From contig NZ_MSJP01000085.1 of the NCBI RefSeq assembly GCF_014596525.1, positions 1-64,000 of the forward strand: 64,000 bases of DNA. Reading direction: 5' to 3'. Of the stretch, positions 8,597 to 19,576 are shown piece after piece. Made by a program: the position numbers and the translations under genes. A model generated the notes under the pieces. That model did no database searches. It saw only the letters and a program-made list of their open reading frames with translations, and was not told the origin of the DNA. Source of the stretch: Streptomyces sp. CBMA291. GTDB lineage: Bacteria > Actinomycetota > Actinomycetes > Streptomycetales > Streptomycetaceae. The stretch's first letter is position 1, and every line of letters starts with the position of its first letter.

Positions 8597-9178
8597 ATGT
8601 CCGAGGTCAAGCTCGCCGCCGCCGTCCGCACCGAGTTCGGCAAGGGCGCCGCCCGCGCCATCCGCCGTGACAGCCAGGTGCCCGCCGTCGTCTACGGCCA
8701 CGGCTCCGAGCCCGTCCACATCACCCTCCCGTCCCACGAGCTGGGCCTGGCGCTGCGTACGCCGAACGTCCTGCTCTCCCTGGACATCGACGGCACCAAC
8801 GAGCTGGCGATCCCGAAGGCCGTCCAGCGCGACGCCATCAAGGGCTACCTCGTCCACGTCGACCTGATCCTCGTGAAGCGCGGCGAGAAGGTCACCGTCG
8901 AGGTCCCGGTCCAGGCCGAGGGCGAGCTGGCCGCCGGTGGCAACCTGCTGGAGCACGTGCTCTCCACCGTGTCGGTCGAGGCCGAGGCCACCCACCTGCC
9001 CGAGGCCGTCACCGTCTCCGTCGAGGGCCTGGAGGCCGGTTCCTCCGTGCTCGCCGGCGACCTGGTCCTCCCGGCCGGTGTCTCCCTCGTGACCGAGGCC
9101 GACGTCGTCGTCCTCCAGGTCCTGGCCGCGCAGGCCGAGGAGCCGGCCGCCGACGCCGCCCAGGGCGACGAGGCCTGA
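8597..9178 (+). CDS. rplY: 50S ribosomal protein L25/general stress protein Ctc
   Basis: A 193-residue protein of the long CTC type: the N-terminal about 95 residues are the 5S-rRNA-binding L25 domain (VRTEFGKGAARAIRRDSQVPAVVYG), followed by the beta-barrel TL5/CTC C-terminal domain and an acidic Ala/Glu tail. ATG 8597 lies behind GAGGAG. It binds 5S rRNA in the large subunit. It sits between prs and pth as in other Streptomyces and is followed by a hairpin at 9201-9234. Confidence 0.96.
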   Translation: MSEVKLAAAVRTEFGKGAARAIRRDSQVPAVVYGHGSEPVHITLPSHELGLALRTPNVLLSLDIDGTNELAIPKAVQRDAIKGYLVHVDLILVKRGEKVTVEVPVQAEGELAAGGNLLEHVLSTVSVEAEATHLPEAVTVSVEGLEAGSSVLAGDLVLPAGVSLVTEADVVVLQVLAAQAEEPAADAAQGDEA

Positions 9179-9200
9179 GCCGTAGGCTCTCTCTGACGTG

Positions 9201-9234
9201 ACGGGGTGACGGGCCACACGGCCCGCCACCCCGT
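9201..9234 (+). terminator. Hairpin terminator after rplY
   Basis: Fifteen-base arms ACGGGGTGACGGGCC and GGCCCGCCACCCCGT, paired except for one G-T wobble, around a 4-base loop. Confidence 0.7.
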
Positions 9235-9307
9235 TTCGCTGTCCCGCCCTGGCTTCCCCCTCCCCCTCCCCCCTTCCCTCCGTACGCACCCGAGGAGACT
9301 GACGCAG

Positions 9308-9904
9308 ATGACGGACGACGCGGACGCCCCCTGGCTGATCGTCGGCCTCGGCAACCCGGGGCCCGAGTACGCGGCCAACCGGCACAACGTGGGCTTCATG
9401 ACGGTGGACCTGCTCGCGGAACGGATGCGCGGCTCGTTCAAGCGCGCGCAGAAGGCGCAGGCGCAGGTGGTCGAGGGCCGGATGGGCCCGCCCGGACCGG
9501 CGAGCCGCCGGGTGATCCTCGCCAAGCCCATGTCGTACATGAATCTCTCCGGCGGCCCGGTGACCGCCCTGCGGGACTTCTACAAGGTGCCGACGGCGCA
9601 CGTGGTCGCGGTCCACGACGAACTGGACATCGATTACGGCGTCCTGCGGCTGAAGCTCGGCGGCGGCGACAACGGGCACAACGGCCTGAAGTCCATGACC
9701 AAGGCGATGGGCCCCGACTACCACCGCGTCCGCTGCGGCATCGGCCGCCCGCCGGGCCGGATGCAGGTCGCCGACTTCGTCCTCAAGGACTTCTCCTCGA
9801 CGGAGCGCAAGGACCTCGACTGGTTCGTGGACCGGGCGGCCGACGCGGTGGAGTGCCTGGTCGCGGAGGGCCTGGAGCGGGCGCAGTCGGCGTACAACTC
9901 GTAG
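9308..9904 (+). CDS. pth: Peptidyl-tRNA hydrolase
   Basis: A 198-residue cytosolic enzyme that frees tRNA from stalled peptidyl-tRNA. ATG 9308 follows GAGGAG. Conserved motifs: IVGLGNPGPEYAANRHNVGFM (the Asn and catalytic His), KPMSYMNLSGGPV, the Asp in HDELDIDYG, and GDNGHNGLKSM. Length is normal. A UUCG-capped hairpin at 9925-9955 ends the unit. Confidence 0.97.
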   Translation: MTDDADAPWLIVGLGNPGPEYAANRHNVGFMTVDLLAERMRGSFKRAQKAQAQVVEGRMGPPGPASRRVILAKPMSYMNLSGGPVTALRDFYKVPTAHVVAVHDELDIDYGVLRLKLGGGDNGHNGLKSMTKAMGPDYHRVRCGIGRPPGRMQVADFVLKDFSSTERKDLDWFVDRAADAVECLVAEGLERAQSAYNS

Positions 9905-9924
9905 GACGCCGGCGGGTTTTCCAG

Positions 9925-9955
9925 GGGCGGTCCACGGCTTCGGCCGGGGCCGCCC
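9925..9955 (+). terminator. UUCG-capped hairpin after pth
   Basis: Outer arms GGGCGGTCC and GGGCCGCCC (one U-G) enclose an inner CGGC-TTCG-GCCG tetraloop stem. Located 20 bases after the pth stop. Confidence 0.65.
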
Positions 9956-10002
9956 TTCGCCGTACCCGGCCCCATGAACGTACGACTGTACGATCGCGGA
10001 CC

Positions 10003-10446
10003 ATGACGCACGCCCGCAACGCCGCCATGGCCCTCCTCGCCCTGCTGCTTCTCGTCGCGGGTGCCTGGGTCTCCTGGGACTCGGCCCAGCACGTCCTGCT
10101 CGCCAAGGGGCGGGAGCACGGGACGCTGACGGTGACCGGGTGCGACGAGAAGACGTGCGGCGGGCGGTACACCCCCGAGGACCCCGCCTCGGCGCGACGG
10201 ACGCTGACGATCGCGCGCTCGGTCGCGGCGCGGAGCGGCGAGACGATCCCGGTGGTGGTGAAGCCGGACACGAACGAGGGCGTACGGGCCGGGTGGGGCG
10301 GCGGTCTGCACGCGTGGCTGCCGCTGGGCGGGGCGCTGCTGCTCGCGGCGCCGCTGATCGGCGGCGGGCTGCGGCTCACGAGGACGGCGTGGTCGATGGC
10401 GGGGGCGGGCGGGGCGCTCCTCGTGGCGGTCTTCTTCACGCTCTGA
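10003..10446 (+). CDS. Small membrane protein of unknown function
   Basis: A 147-residue protein with an N-terminal membrane segment (AAMALLALLLLVAGAWVSW), an extracellular-looking loop of about 70 residues with a Cys pair (VTGCDEKTCGGRY), and two further hydrophobic segments at about residues 105-122 and 127-146. No family was recognised. The Cys pair could form a disulfide outside the cell. Codon use is typical of the neighbours. It stands alone behind pth, after a terminator. Confidence 0.7.
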   Translation: MTHARNAAMALLALLLLVAGAWVSWDSAQHVLLAKGREHGTLTVTGCDEKTCGGRYTPEDPASARRTLTIARSVAARSGETIPVVVKPDTNEGVRAGWGGGLHAWLPLGGALLLAAPLIGGGLRLTRTAWSMAGAGGALLVAVFFTL

Positions 10447-10883
10447 GCGACGGGCCGTCCCCGCGCCCTCCTTCCCCCTCTCCCTGGATACCGCTCCGGC
10501 TGGATACGGCTCCGGCCGGTGCTTCGCGCTGCCCTTTTGCGCCCGCTGACTCCCCCTTGTCAGCTTCTATCCGTATATCACCAGGCGACTAAACGGCTCT
10601 CAAACCTGGACATAAAGCTCACCCCTGAGCCTTACGCTCCGAAATCATCACATGGTCACCTTCTGTGCCGATTTCACCCTCGCGCACCTCTCTCGACACC
10701 ACCTCACCCCCTTCAACCCCTTTGATATCCCTTGAGTTTCCGGGCCCGCGTGGACTGATCGAACCCCACCACTCCCCGGCCTCGTCCTTATTCACCTCTG
10801 CCCTGAGGATTACGAAGAGCAACGGATAGGCTGCCCCCCTGCCATCCCCCACGCATCTCTCATCCGATATGGACGACTGCCCC
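10447..10883. other. AT-richer non-coding gap with a candidate promoter
   Basis: A 437-base gap that is clearly richer in A and T than its surroundings. No convincing gene was seen. TGAGGA at 10804-10809 and TAGGCT at 10827-10832, 17 bases apart, form a plausible promoter for the wall-anchored protein. Confidence 0.45.
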
Positions 10884-11948
10884 ATGCGACGCTCTTTCAT
10901 CCCCGCAGCCGCACTCGTAGCGGCCATGGCGGGCTCCCTCGCCCTCGCCCCGGTGGCCTTCGCCGCGAAGGGCGACAACGGCACGGTCAAGATCCACGAC
11001 GCCAGGACCGGCGAGGAGAACACGGCCAACGAACCGAAGGTCTGCGCGTTCTACCTGGACGCGTTCCACTTCGACGCCTCCCAGAAGGCGACCTGGCGCA
11101 TCGAGGCCTGGGCGAACAACGACAAGGACAAGGGCACCGAGGTCAAGAAGGGCGTCATCACCCTGGACGCCAAGGGCCACGGCCGCACCGGGGACATGAC
11201 CCTCGACAACGGCCAGTACAAGCTGTTCTGGAACTTCGACGGCGAGCACGGCTCGGGCAAGAAGAAGGTCTTCAAGGTCGCCTGCGAGCCGGGCGGCTCG
11301 ACCGGCGGCTCGACCGGGGGCACCACGGGCGGCTCCACCGGTGGCTCCACGGGCGGCGAGACCACGGGCGGTACGACCGGCGGCGAGACGACCGGCGGGA
11401 CCACCGGTGGCGAGACCACGGGCGGCACGACCGGCGGGGAGACCACCGGGGGCACGACCGGCGGGGAGACCACGGGCGAGACCACCGGCGGGGAGACCAC
11501 CGGCGGTTCGACCGGGGGCGAGACCACAGGCGGGACCACCGGCGGCGAGACCACGGGCGGCACGACCGGCGGCGAGACGACCGGCGGCGAGACCTCCGGC
11601 GGTGACACGACCGGTGGCGACACGACCGGCGGCGGTGAGACCACCGGAGGCGAGACCGGCGGTTCGACGGGTGGCGAGACCACGGGTGGCACGACCGGCG
11701 GCGAGACCACCGGGGGCTCCACCGGCGGCGAGACCACGGGCGGCACCACCGGCGGCGAGAGCACCGGGGGCGAGACCGGCGGTTCGACCGGCGGCGAGCA
11801 GACCACCGGCGGCTCCGACACCAAGGGCGGCGACCTCGCCGAGACCGGCAGCAGCGCCCCCGTGGGCATCATCGCCGGGGTGGCCGTCGCCCTCGCCGGG
11901 GCCGGCGCGTTCCTGGTGAGCCGCCGTCGCAAGGCGCAGCAGCACTGA
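10884..11948 (+). CDS. Sortase-anchored (LAETG) cell-wall protein with Gly/Thr stalk
   Basis: A 354-residue secreted protein starting at ATG 10884 (an ATG at 10869 is also in frame). Residues 1-27 are a signal peptide ending APVAFA. A folded domain of about 105 residues follows (Cys in VCAFYLD and FKVACEP may pair). Residues about 140-315 are a stalk of GGETTGGTT-like repeats. The C-terminus has the sorting signal LAETG, a hydrophobic segment and a RRRKAQQH tail, matching the LAxTG signal used by class E sortases in Streptomyces. No sortase gene is in the window. The function of the head domain is not known to me. Confidence 0.9.
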   Translation: MRRSFIPAAALVAAMAGSLALAPVAFAAKGDNGTVKIHDARTGEENTANEPKVCAFYLDAFHFDASQKATWRIEAWANNDKDKGTEVKKGVITLDAKGHGRTGDMTLDNGQYKLFWNFDGEHGSGKKKVFKVACEPGGSTGGSTGGTTGGSTGGSTGGETTGGTTGGETTGGTTGGETTGGTTGGETTGGTTGGETTGETTGGETTGGSTGGETTGGTTGGETTGGTTGGETTGGETSGGDTTGGDTTGGGETTGGETGGSTGGETTGGTTGGETTGGSTGGETTGGTTGGESTGGETGGSTGGEQTTGGSDTKGGDLAETGSSAPVGIIAGVAVALAGAGAFLVSRRRKAQQH

Positions 11949-11960
11949 CGCACCCCGTGA

Positions 11961-12006
11961 AACGGCAGGTGCCCCCGTGGAGATCTCCACGGGGGCACCT
12001 GCCGTT
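11961..12006. terminator. 46-nt perfect palindrome, bidirectional terminator
   Basis: Twenty-three bases from 11961 (AACGGCAGGTGCCCCCG...) are exactly repeated in inverse to 12006. It lies between the convergent wall-protein gene and ppc and can end transcription from both sides. Confidence 0.85.
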
Positions 12007-12015
12007 CGGGACCGG

Positions 12016-14745
<2,730 letters not shown>

Positions 14746-14900
14746 AGGTGAGGCTCCTTGCAGTGTTTGAGCACGTCTGGAGGGGTTCTGGAGGCTTGCG
14801 GACCGCGCTGTCCGACGCACCCAGGATAGGTGGCCGCCGTTCCGGCGGGGGCGCTGCCCCTGTGGTGCCCTCTTGCCGCGCGCCGCGGCGCTGCCATACT

Positions 14901-14927
14901 TACGACGCCGTAGGTTACGGAAGCGTA
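14901..14927. promoter_or_regulatory. 27-bp palindromic operator upstream of the desaturase
   Basis: Inverted repeat with arms TACG-N3-CCGTA and TACGG-N3-CGTA around 3 central bases. It lies 84 bases before the desaturase ATG and 156 bases before the ppc start. Its form suits a TetR dimer pair, and the linked TetR gene is the obvious candidate. Confidence 0.65.
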
Positions 14928-15010
14928 GCCAGGGTGGCCCTTTGCCGTACTTTCTCCGCTCTCCGCCACCTGACGGCCTCCCCTCCTTCCCCTCATCCCC
15001 AGGGACACCC

Positions 15011-15985
15011 ATGACCACCAGCCCCGAAGTGACCGCGGCGCCGGACGGTGCCGCGGTCCTGCCCTCCGCGACGCTCGGCGGGGACAACAAGCGGTCGATC
15101 GAGCAGATCACGCTTCTCCTCTTCATCACGGTGCCGTTCCTCGCGCTGCTCGCGGCGGTGCCGCTGGCCTGGGGCTGGGGGGTGAGCTGGCTGGATCTGG
15201 GGCTGATGGTGGCGATGTACTACATCGGCTGCCACGGGATCACGATCGGTTTCCACCGGTACTTCACGCACGGCTCCTTCAAGGCGAAGCGCCCGCTGCG
15301 GATCGCGCTCGCGGTCATGGGTTCGCTGGCCGTCGAGGGGCCGCTGGTGCGCTGGGTGGCGGACCACCGCAAGCACCACAAGTTCTCGGACGCGGAGGGC
15401 GACCCGCACTCGCCGTGGCGGTTCGGCGAGACGCTCCCGGCGCTGATGAAGGGCCTGTGGTGGGCGCACATCGGCTGGATGTTCGACGAGGAGCAGACGC
15501 CGCAGCACAAGTACGCGCCCGATCTGATCAAGGACCCGGCGATCCGGGCGGTCTCGCGCCAGTTCGTGCTGTGGACGGTGGTGTCGCTGGCGATCCCGCC
15601 GCTGGTGGGCGGGCTCGTCACGATGTCGTGGTGGGGCGCGTTCACCGCGTTCTTCTGGGGCTCGCTGGTCCGGGTGGCGCTGCTGCACCACGTGACCTGG
15701 TCTATCAACTCGATCTGCCACGCGGTGGGCAAGCGCCCGTTCAAGTCGCGGGACCGCTCGGGCAACGTGTGGTGGCTCGCGGTGCTGTCCTGCGGCGAGT
15801 CCTGGCACAACCTGCACCACGCGGACCCGACGTCGGCACGGCACGGGGTGCTGCGCGGGCAGGTCGACTCCAGCGCGCGGCTGATCCGCTGGTTCGAGCT
15901 GGCGGGCTGGGCGTCCGACGTGCGGTGGCCCGCGAAGTCCCGCATCGAAGCCCGCCGCCAGGGCGCGTCCGCAGACGTTGCATGA
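15011..15985 (+). CDS. Membrane fatty-acid (acyl-CoA delta-9) desaturase
   Basis: A 324-residue integral membrane di-iron enzyme that introduces a cis double bond into acyl chains. The three histidine boxes are intact: HRYFTH (about residue 82), HRKHHKF (about 119) and HNLHH (about 264). Membrane segments at about residues 34-75 and 178-215 flank them. There is no cytochrome b5 domain, so it needs an external electron donor. The stop overlaps the ATG of the TetR gene (ATGA), so the two are translationally coupled and probably form an autoregulated unit controlling membrane fluidity. Confidence 0.92.
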   Translation: MTTSPEVTAAPDGAAVLPSATLGGDNKRSIEQITLLLFITVPFLALLAAVPLAWGWGVSWLDLGLMVAMYYIGCHGITIGFHRYFTHGSFKAKRPLRIALAVMGSLAVEGPLVRWVADHRKHHKFSDAEGDPHSPWRFGETLPALMKGLWWAHIGWMFDEEQTPQHKYAPDLIKDPAIRAVSRQFVLWTVVSLAIPPLVGGLVTMSWWGAFTAFFWGSLVRVALLHHVTWSINSICHAVGKRPFKSRDRSGNVWWLAVLSCGESWHNLHHADPTSARHGVLRGQVDSSARLIRWFELAGWASDVRWPAKSRIEARRQGASADVA

Positions 15986-16662
15986 TGGACGACGTGGCGA
16001 TCGACGGCAGGACCAGCGGCAGCAGCGAGCAGAAGCCCCGGCGCGGGCGCCGGGTGCGGATGACGGGCGCGGAGCGCCGGGAGCAGCTGCTGGACATCGG
16101 CCGGACACTGTTCGCCGCGAAGGGCTTCGAGGGCACTTCGGTGGAGGAGATCGCGGCCAAGGCCGGGGTCTCCAAGCCGGTGGTGTACGAGCACTTCGGC
16201 GGCAAGGAGGGGCTGTACGCGGTCGTGGTCGACCGGGAGATGCGCCAGCTCCTCGACGGGGTGACGGGCGCGCTGACGGCGGGGCACCCCCGGGAGCTTC
16301 TGGAGCAGGCGGCGTTCGCGCTGCTCGACTACATCGAGAACTACACGGACGGTTTCCGCATCCTGGTGCGGGACTCCCCGGTGGCGCAGTCGACGGGCAC
16401 GTTCGCCTCGCTGATCAGCGACATCGCCACCCAGGTGGAGGACATCCTCGGGCTTGAGTTCAAGGCGCGGGGCTTCGATCCGAAGCTGGCGCCGCTGTAC
16501 GCGCAGGCGCTCGTGGGCATGGTGGCGCTGACGGGGCAGTGGTGGCTGGACGTCCGCAAGCCGAAGAAGGCGGAGGTCGCGGCGCATCTGGTGAACCTGG
16601 CCTGGCACGGTCTGGACGGCCTGGAGGCGAAGCCCCGGCTGATCGGGCACCGCAAGAACTGA
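15982..16662 (+). CDS. TetR-family regulator linked to the desaturase
   Basis: A 226-residue regulator with a basic N-terminus (KPRRGRRVRMTG) and a TetR HTH at about residues 40-75 (VEEIAAKAGVSKPVVYEHFGGKEGLY). The rest is a helical ligand domain. The ATG at 15982 overlaps the desaturase stop; a second ATG follows at 15985. By context it likely senses acyl-CoA or fatty acids and binds the palindrome at 14901-14927. The ligand is inference only. Confidence 0.88.
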   Translation: MMDDVAIDGRTSGSSEQKPRRGRRVRMTGAERREQLLDIGRTLFAAKGFEGTSVEEIAAKAGVSKPVVYEHFGGKEGLYAVVVDREMRQLLDGVTGALTAGHPRELLEQAAFALLDYIENYTDGFRILVRDSPVAQSTGTFASLISDIATQVEDILGLEFKARGFDPKLAPLYAQALVGMVALTGQWWLDVRKPKKAEVAAHLVNLAWHGLDGLEAKPRLIGHRKN

Positions 16663-17089
16663 CGGGCACCGCCGAGACCCGGGCCCCTCGGGGCCGGTCG
16701 GCACCCGGGACCGGTCGGCACCCAGGGGCCCGTCTGCGCCCTGGCCCGTCGGCACCCGGGGCCGTCTGCACCCGGCGGCGGACGGCGGGCGGCAGGCACC
16801 CGGCGGTGGACGGCACCAGTGTCCGTCGCCGCCTCTCGGCCCCTCTCGGGACCCGTCGGAAACCGCCGGATCCCGAAGAACTGACCGGACGGTCGGATTC
16901 TCACTGTAAACCTCTGGTAAACGCTTCCCCGATGAGTAGACTCATGTTCAACATCCGGGGGGGGATGTTCCGACCGTCCTACGAGGTCGTCTCCGCGTGC
17001 CCACTGACATGCCCTGACGCCGTTCGACGCGTCCGTGAACCCCCTCCGTTTGGCCCCGTTGAACCTCTGATCCCTGGGGGGGATCTCTT
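16663..17089. other. Non-coding gap with short GC repeats and a candidate promoter
   Basis: Two near-identical 17-bp units (CCGGTCGGCACCCGGGA type) sit at 16694-16727, with degenerate copies to about 16800. A TAGACT hexamer at 16937-16942 resembles a -10 box, without a clear -35 box. No gene was seen. Confidence 0.5.
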
Positions 17090-18799
17090 TTGTTCTTCCT
17101 TCGCTCCAAGCGGGCCCGTCGTCTCGCCGGCTGCACCGCTCTCGCCGTCTCCGCCGGCATGCTCCTCGCGAGCCCCGCATCGGCCGCCGCCCCGGCGCCC
17201 CGGCCGACCGTCGAGAAGCCCGCTCCGGCGGCCTCCGCGCCCTCGAAGCGGGCCGTCCCGCAGTCCGACGCGGCTCCCGCCGCCCGAGCCTCGGCCGCCG
17301 ACCCGCTGCCGTCCCGCTCCGACCTGGACGGCGACGGCAAGACCGACCTGTTCATGCGCATCGGCGACGAGCTGCACACGGCGACGACGAACTCCGCCGG
17401 CGACGAGTTCTTCCGCGACTACGACACGAGCTTCGTCAAGGACATCATCCCGCTCGGCGACTTCGAGCGGGACGGCAGCGGCCCCGAGGTCCTGACCGTC
17501 TCCAAGTCCGGCGCCGTCACCCTGTACGGCAACGCCACCTCGTCCTTCGGCAACTACCGCTGGACGGGCGCCGGCTGGAACATCTACAGCAAGCTGTTCT
17601 CGCCCGGCGACATCAGCGGTGACGGCCACGCCGACGTCCTCGCCCGGACGTACTCGGGCGAGCTGTGGGTCTACACGTCGACCGGCAACCCGTACGCCCC
17701 GTTCCACGCCCGCAAGAAGATCGGCAACGGCTGGAACGCCTACGACCAGCTGGTCGGTCTCGGCGACAGCGACGGCGACGGCAAGGGCGACTTCCTCGCC
17801 CGTACGCCCTCCGGCCAGCTCTTCTACTACGGCAGCACCGGCAACCCGGGCACGGTGAAGCCGCGCAAGCAGGTCGGCCAGGGCTGGCAGCAGTTCAACC
17901 AGATCATCGGCGTCGACGACGACAACGGCAACGGGATCCCGGACCTCCTCGCGCGTGACGACAACGGCACGCTGTGGGAGTACTTCGGCACCGGCAAGGG
18001 CTACTTCACCGGCCGCAAGCAGGTCGGCGCGTCCGGCGGCTGGGGCGGCGTCGGCCAGTTCTCCGGCGCGGGCAACGTGCCCTCGCACGGCAAGGAAGGC
18101 CTCCTGGCCCGCGACAAGGCCGGCACGCTCTTCTGGTACAGCGGCTACAACGCCAAGCTGGGCAAGCGCTACCAGATCAGCGACACCGGCGGCTGGGCCG
18201 GTTCGACGATCTACGAGGTCAACTCGCTCGGGCGCGACGCGAACTCCGACACCCTGGAGATCTACCAGGGCAAGCTGTACGGCGGCGAGACCTCCTTCGG
18301 CGGCGGCTGGGGCGCGATCAACATGATCGTCGGTCCCGGCGACCTGAACGGCGACGGCAGCGGCGACTTCGTGGCCCGGGACCGCTCCGGCGTCCTGTGG
18401 CTGTACCGCGCCAACCAGGACGGCACCGCCCTGCACGCCCGCGTCAAGGTCGGCGGTGGCTGGGGCGGGTACGACCGCATCGTCGGTTCGGGCGACTACA
18501 CCGGCGACGGTCTGAACGACATCGTGGCCCGCGCCAAGGACGGCTCGCTCTACCTGCACGCCGGTACGGGCAAGGCCGCCTCGCCGTTCAAGCCGCGCAC
18601 CCGCATCGGCGGCGGCTGGAACGCGTTCTCCAAGCTCGTGGCGCCCGGTGACCTCAACGGCGACGGCAAGGGCGACCTGCTCGCCGTCACCTCGGGCGGC
18701 GACGTCTACCGCTACTCGGGCACCGGCGTGGCCGGCAGCCCCTTCAAGCCGAAGGCCAAGATCGGCTACGGCTACCAGATCTACAACGGCCTGTACTAG
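17090..18799 (+). CDS. Secreted FG-GAP/VCBS-repeat protein
   Basis: A 569-residue exported protein beginning with TTG at 17090, chosen because GGGGGGGA lies 7 bases upstream and the signal peptide starts here (cleavage after ASPASA, about residue 32). A Pro/Ala-rich linker follows. From about residue 75 come about eight blades with calcium-binding DxDxDG loops (DLDGDGKTDLF, GDSDGDGKGDFLAR, GDLNGDGSGDFVAR, GDYTGDGLNDIVAR). This suggests an integrin-like seven-bladed propeller. No catalytic domain is seen. Related Streptomyces proteins are secreted and of unknown role. It is followed by a strong terminator. Confidence 0.88.
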   Translation: MFFLRSKRARRLAGCTALAVSAGMLLASPASAAAPAPRPTVEKPAPAASAPSKRAVPQSDAAPAARASAADPLPSRSDLDGDGKTDLFMRIGDELHTATTNSAGDEFFRDYDTSFVKDIIPLGDFERDGSGPEVLTVSKSGAVTLYGNATSSFGNYRWTGAGWNIYSKLFSPGDISGDGHADVLARTYSGELWVYTSTGNPYAPFHARKKIGNGWNAYDQLVGLGDSDGDGKGDFLARTPSGQLFYYGSTGNPGTVKPRKQVGQGWQQFNQIIGVDDDNGNGIPDLLARDDNGTLWEYFGTGKGYFTGRKQVGASGGWGGVGQFSGAGNVPSHGKEGLLARDKAGTLFWYSGYNAKLGKRYQISDTGGWAGSTIYEVNSLGRDANSDTLEIYQGKLYGGETSFGGGWGAINMIVGPGDLNGDGSGDFVARDRSGVLWLYRANQDGTALHARVKVGGGWGGYDRIVGSGDYTGDGLNDIVARAKDGSLYLHAGTGKAASPFKPRTRIGGGWNAFSKLVAPGDLNGDGKGDLLAVTSGGDVYRYSGTGVAGSPFKPKAKIGYGYQIYNGLY

Positions 18800-18861
18800 T
18801 CGTACCGCGCACCCCCGGGTCGCACGCCGCACTGGTCGCACCGCGCCCTCCGGGTCGCACA

Positions 18862-18897
18862 GGACGCCCCGCACCGGAACTCCGGTGCGGGGCGTCC
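18862..18897 (+). terminator. Strong hairpin after the FG-GAP gene
   Basis: A perfect 16-bp stem (GGACGCCCCGCACCGG with its inverse) around the 4-base loop AACT, 62 bases after the stop. Confidence 0.8.
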
Positions 18898-18987
18898 GCG
18901 TTCCCGGGGCCGGTGCGCGAGCCGACCGGGCGCGGTGCGCGAGGGCCGACCCGGGGCGGTGCGGCGGATTCCGGAAAGCGGGTCTCT

Positions 18988-19010
18988 CGATATCAAGATG
19001 CTTGAGATCG
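18988..19010. promoter_or_regulatory. 23-bp palindromic operator upstream of the MarR gene
   Basis: Arms CGATATCAAG and CTTGAGATCG surround 3 bases and differ by one mismatched pair. It lies 68 bases before the MarR start, in an AT-rich island typical of MarR sites, and suggests autoregulation. Confidence 0.7.
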
Positions 19011-19078
19011 ATATGCTTGTCGTAAAGAAACTCGAACCCAAGAGACTTTATGTCAACAGACCCTCTACACTGATCGTC

Positions 19079-19576
19079 ATGGAGGACGAGGTCGACCGAC
19101 TGGTCGCTGCATGGCGCCGCGAGCGCCCCGACCTCGACGTGGAACCGCTCGAGGTGCTCAGCCGCGTCTCGCGGCTCGCCCGGCACCTCGACCGCGCCCG
19201 TCGGCTCGCCTTCTCCGAGCACCACCTGGAGCCCTGGGAGTTCGACGTCCTCACCTCCCTGCGCCGGGCCGGAGCGCCCTACCAGCTCTCCCCCGGCCAG
19301 CTCCTCACCCAGACCCTGGTCACCTCGGGCACCATGACCAACCGCATCGACCGGCTCACCAAGAAGGGCCTCGTCGAGCGGCTGCCCGACCCCAGCGACC
19401 GGCGCGGCGTCCTCGTCCGGCTCACCCCCGAGGGCCGCGACCGGGCCGACGAGGCACTGGCCGGACTCCTCGCCCAGGAGCGCGCCATCCTGGCCCGGCT
19501 CTCCCCCGGCCAGCGCACCGAACTGGCCGGACTGCTACGCCGGCTGACCGCCCCGTTCGACAACGTCCCCGGCTGA
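19079..19576 (+). CDS. MarR-family transcriptional regulator
   Basis: A 165-residue winged-helix regulator. The recognition region is LTQTLVTSGTMTNRIDRLTKKGLVERLPDPSDRRGVLVRLTPEGR (about residues 74-120), the classic MarR helix and beta-wing. N- and C-terminal helices form the dimer interface. A near-perfect palindrome lies just upstream. No transporter or enzyme gene is divergent from it, so its targets may be remote. Its last 42 bases overlap the end of the opposing response-regulator gene, so the two transcripts are complementary at their 3' ends. Confidence 0.9.
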   Translation: MEDEVDRLVAAWRRERPDLDVEPLEVLSRVSRLARHLDRARRLAFSEHHLEPWEFDVLTSLRRAGAPYQLSPGQLLTQTLVTSGTMTNRIDRLTKKGLVERLPDPSDRRGVLVRLTPEGRDRADEALAGLLAQERAILARLSPGQRTELAGLLRRLTAPFDNVPG

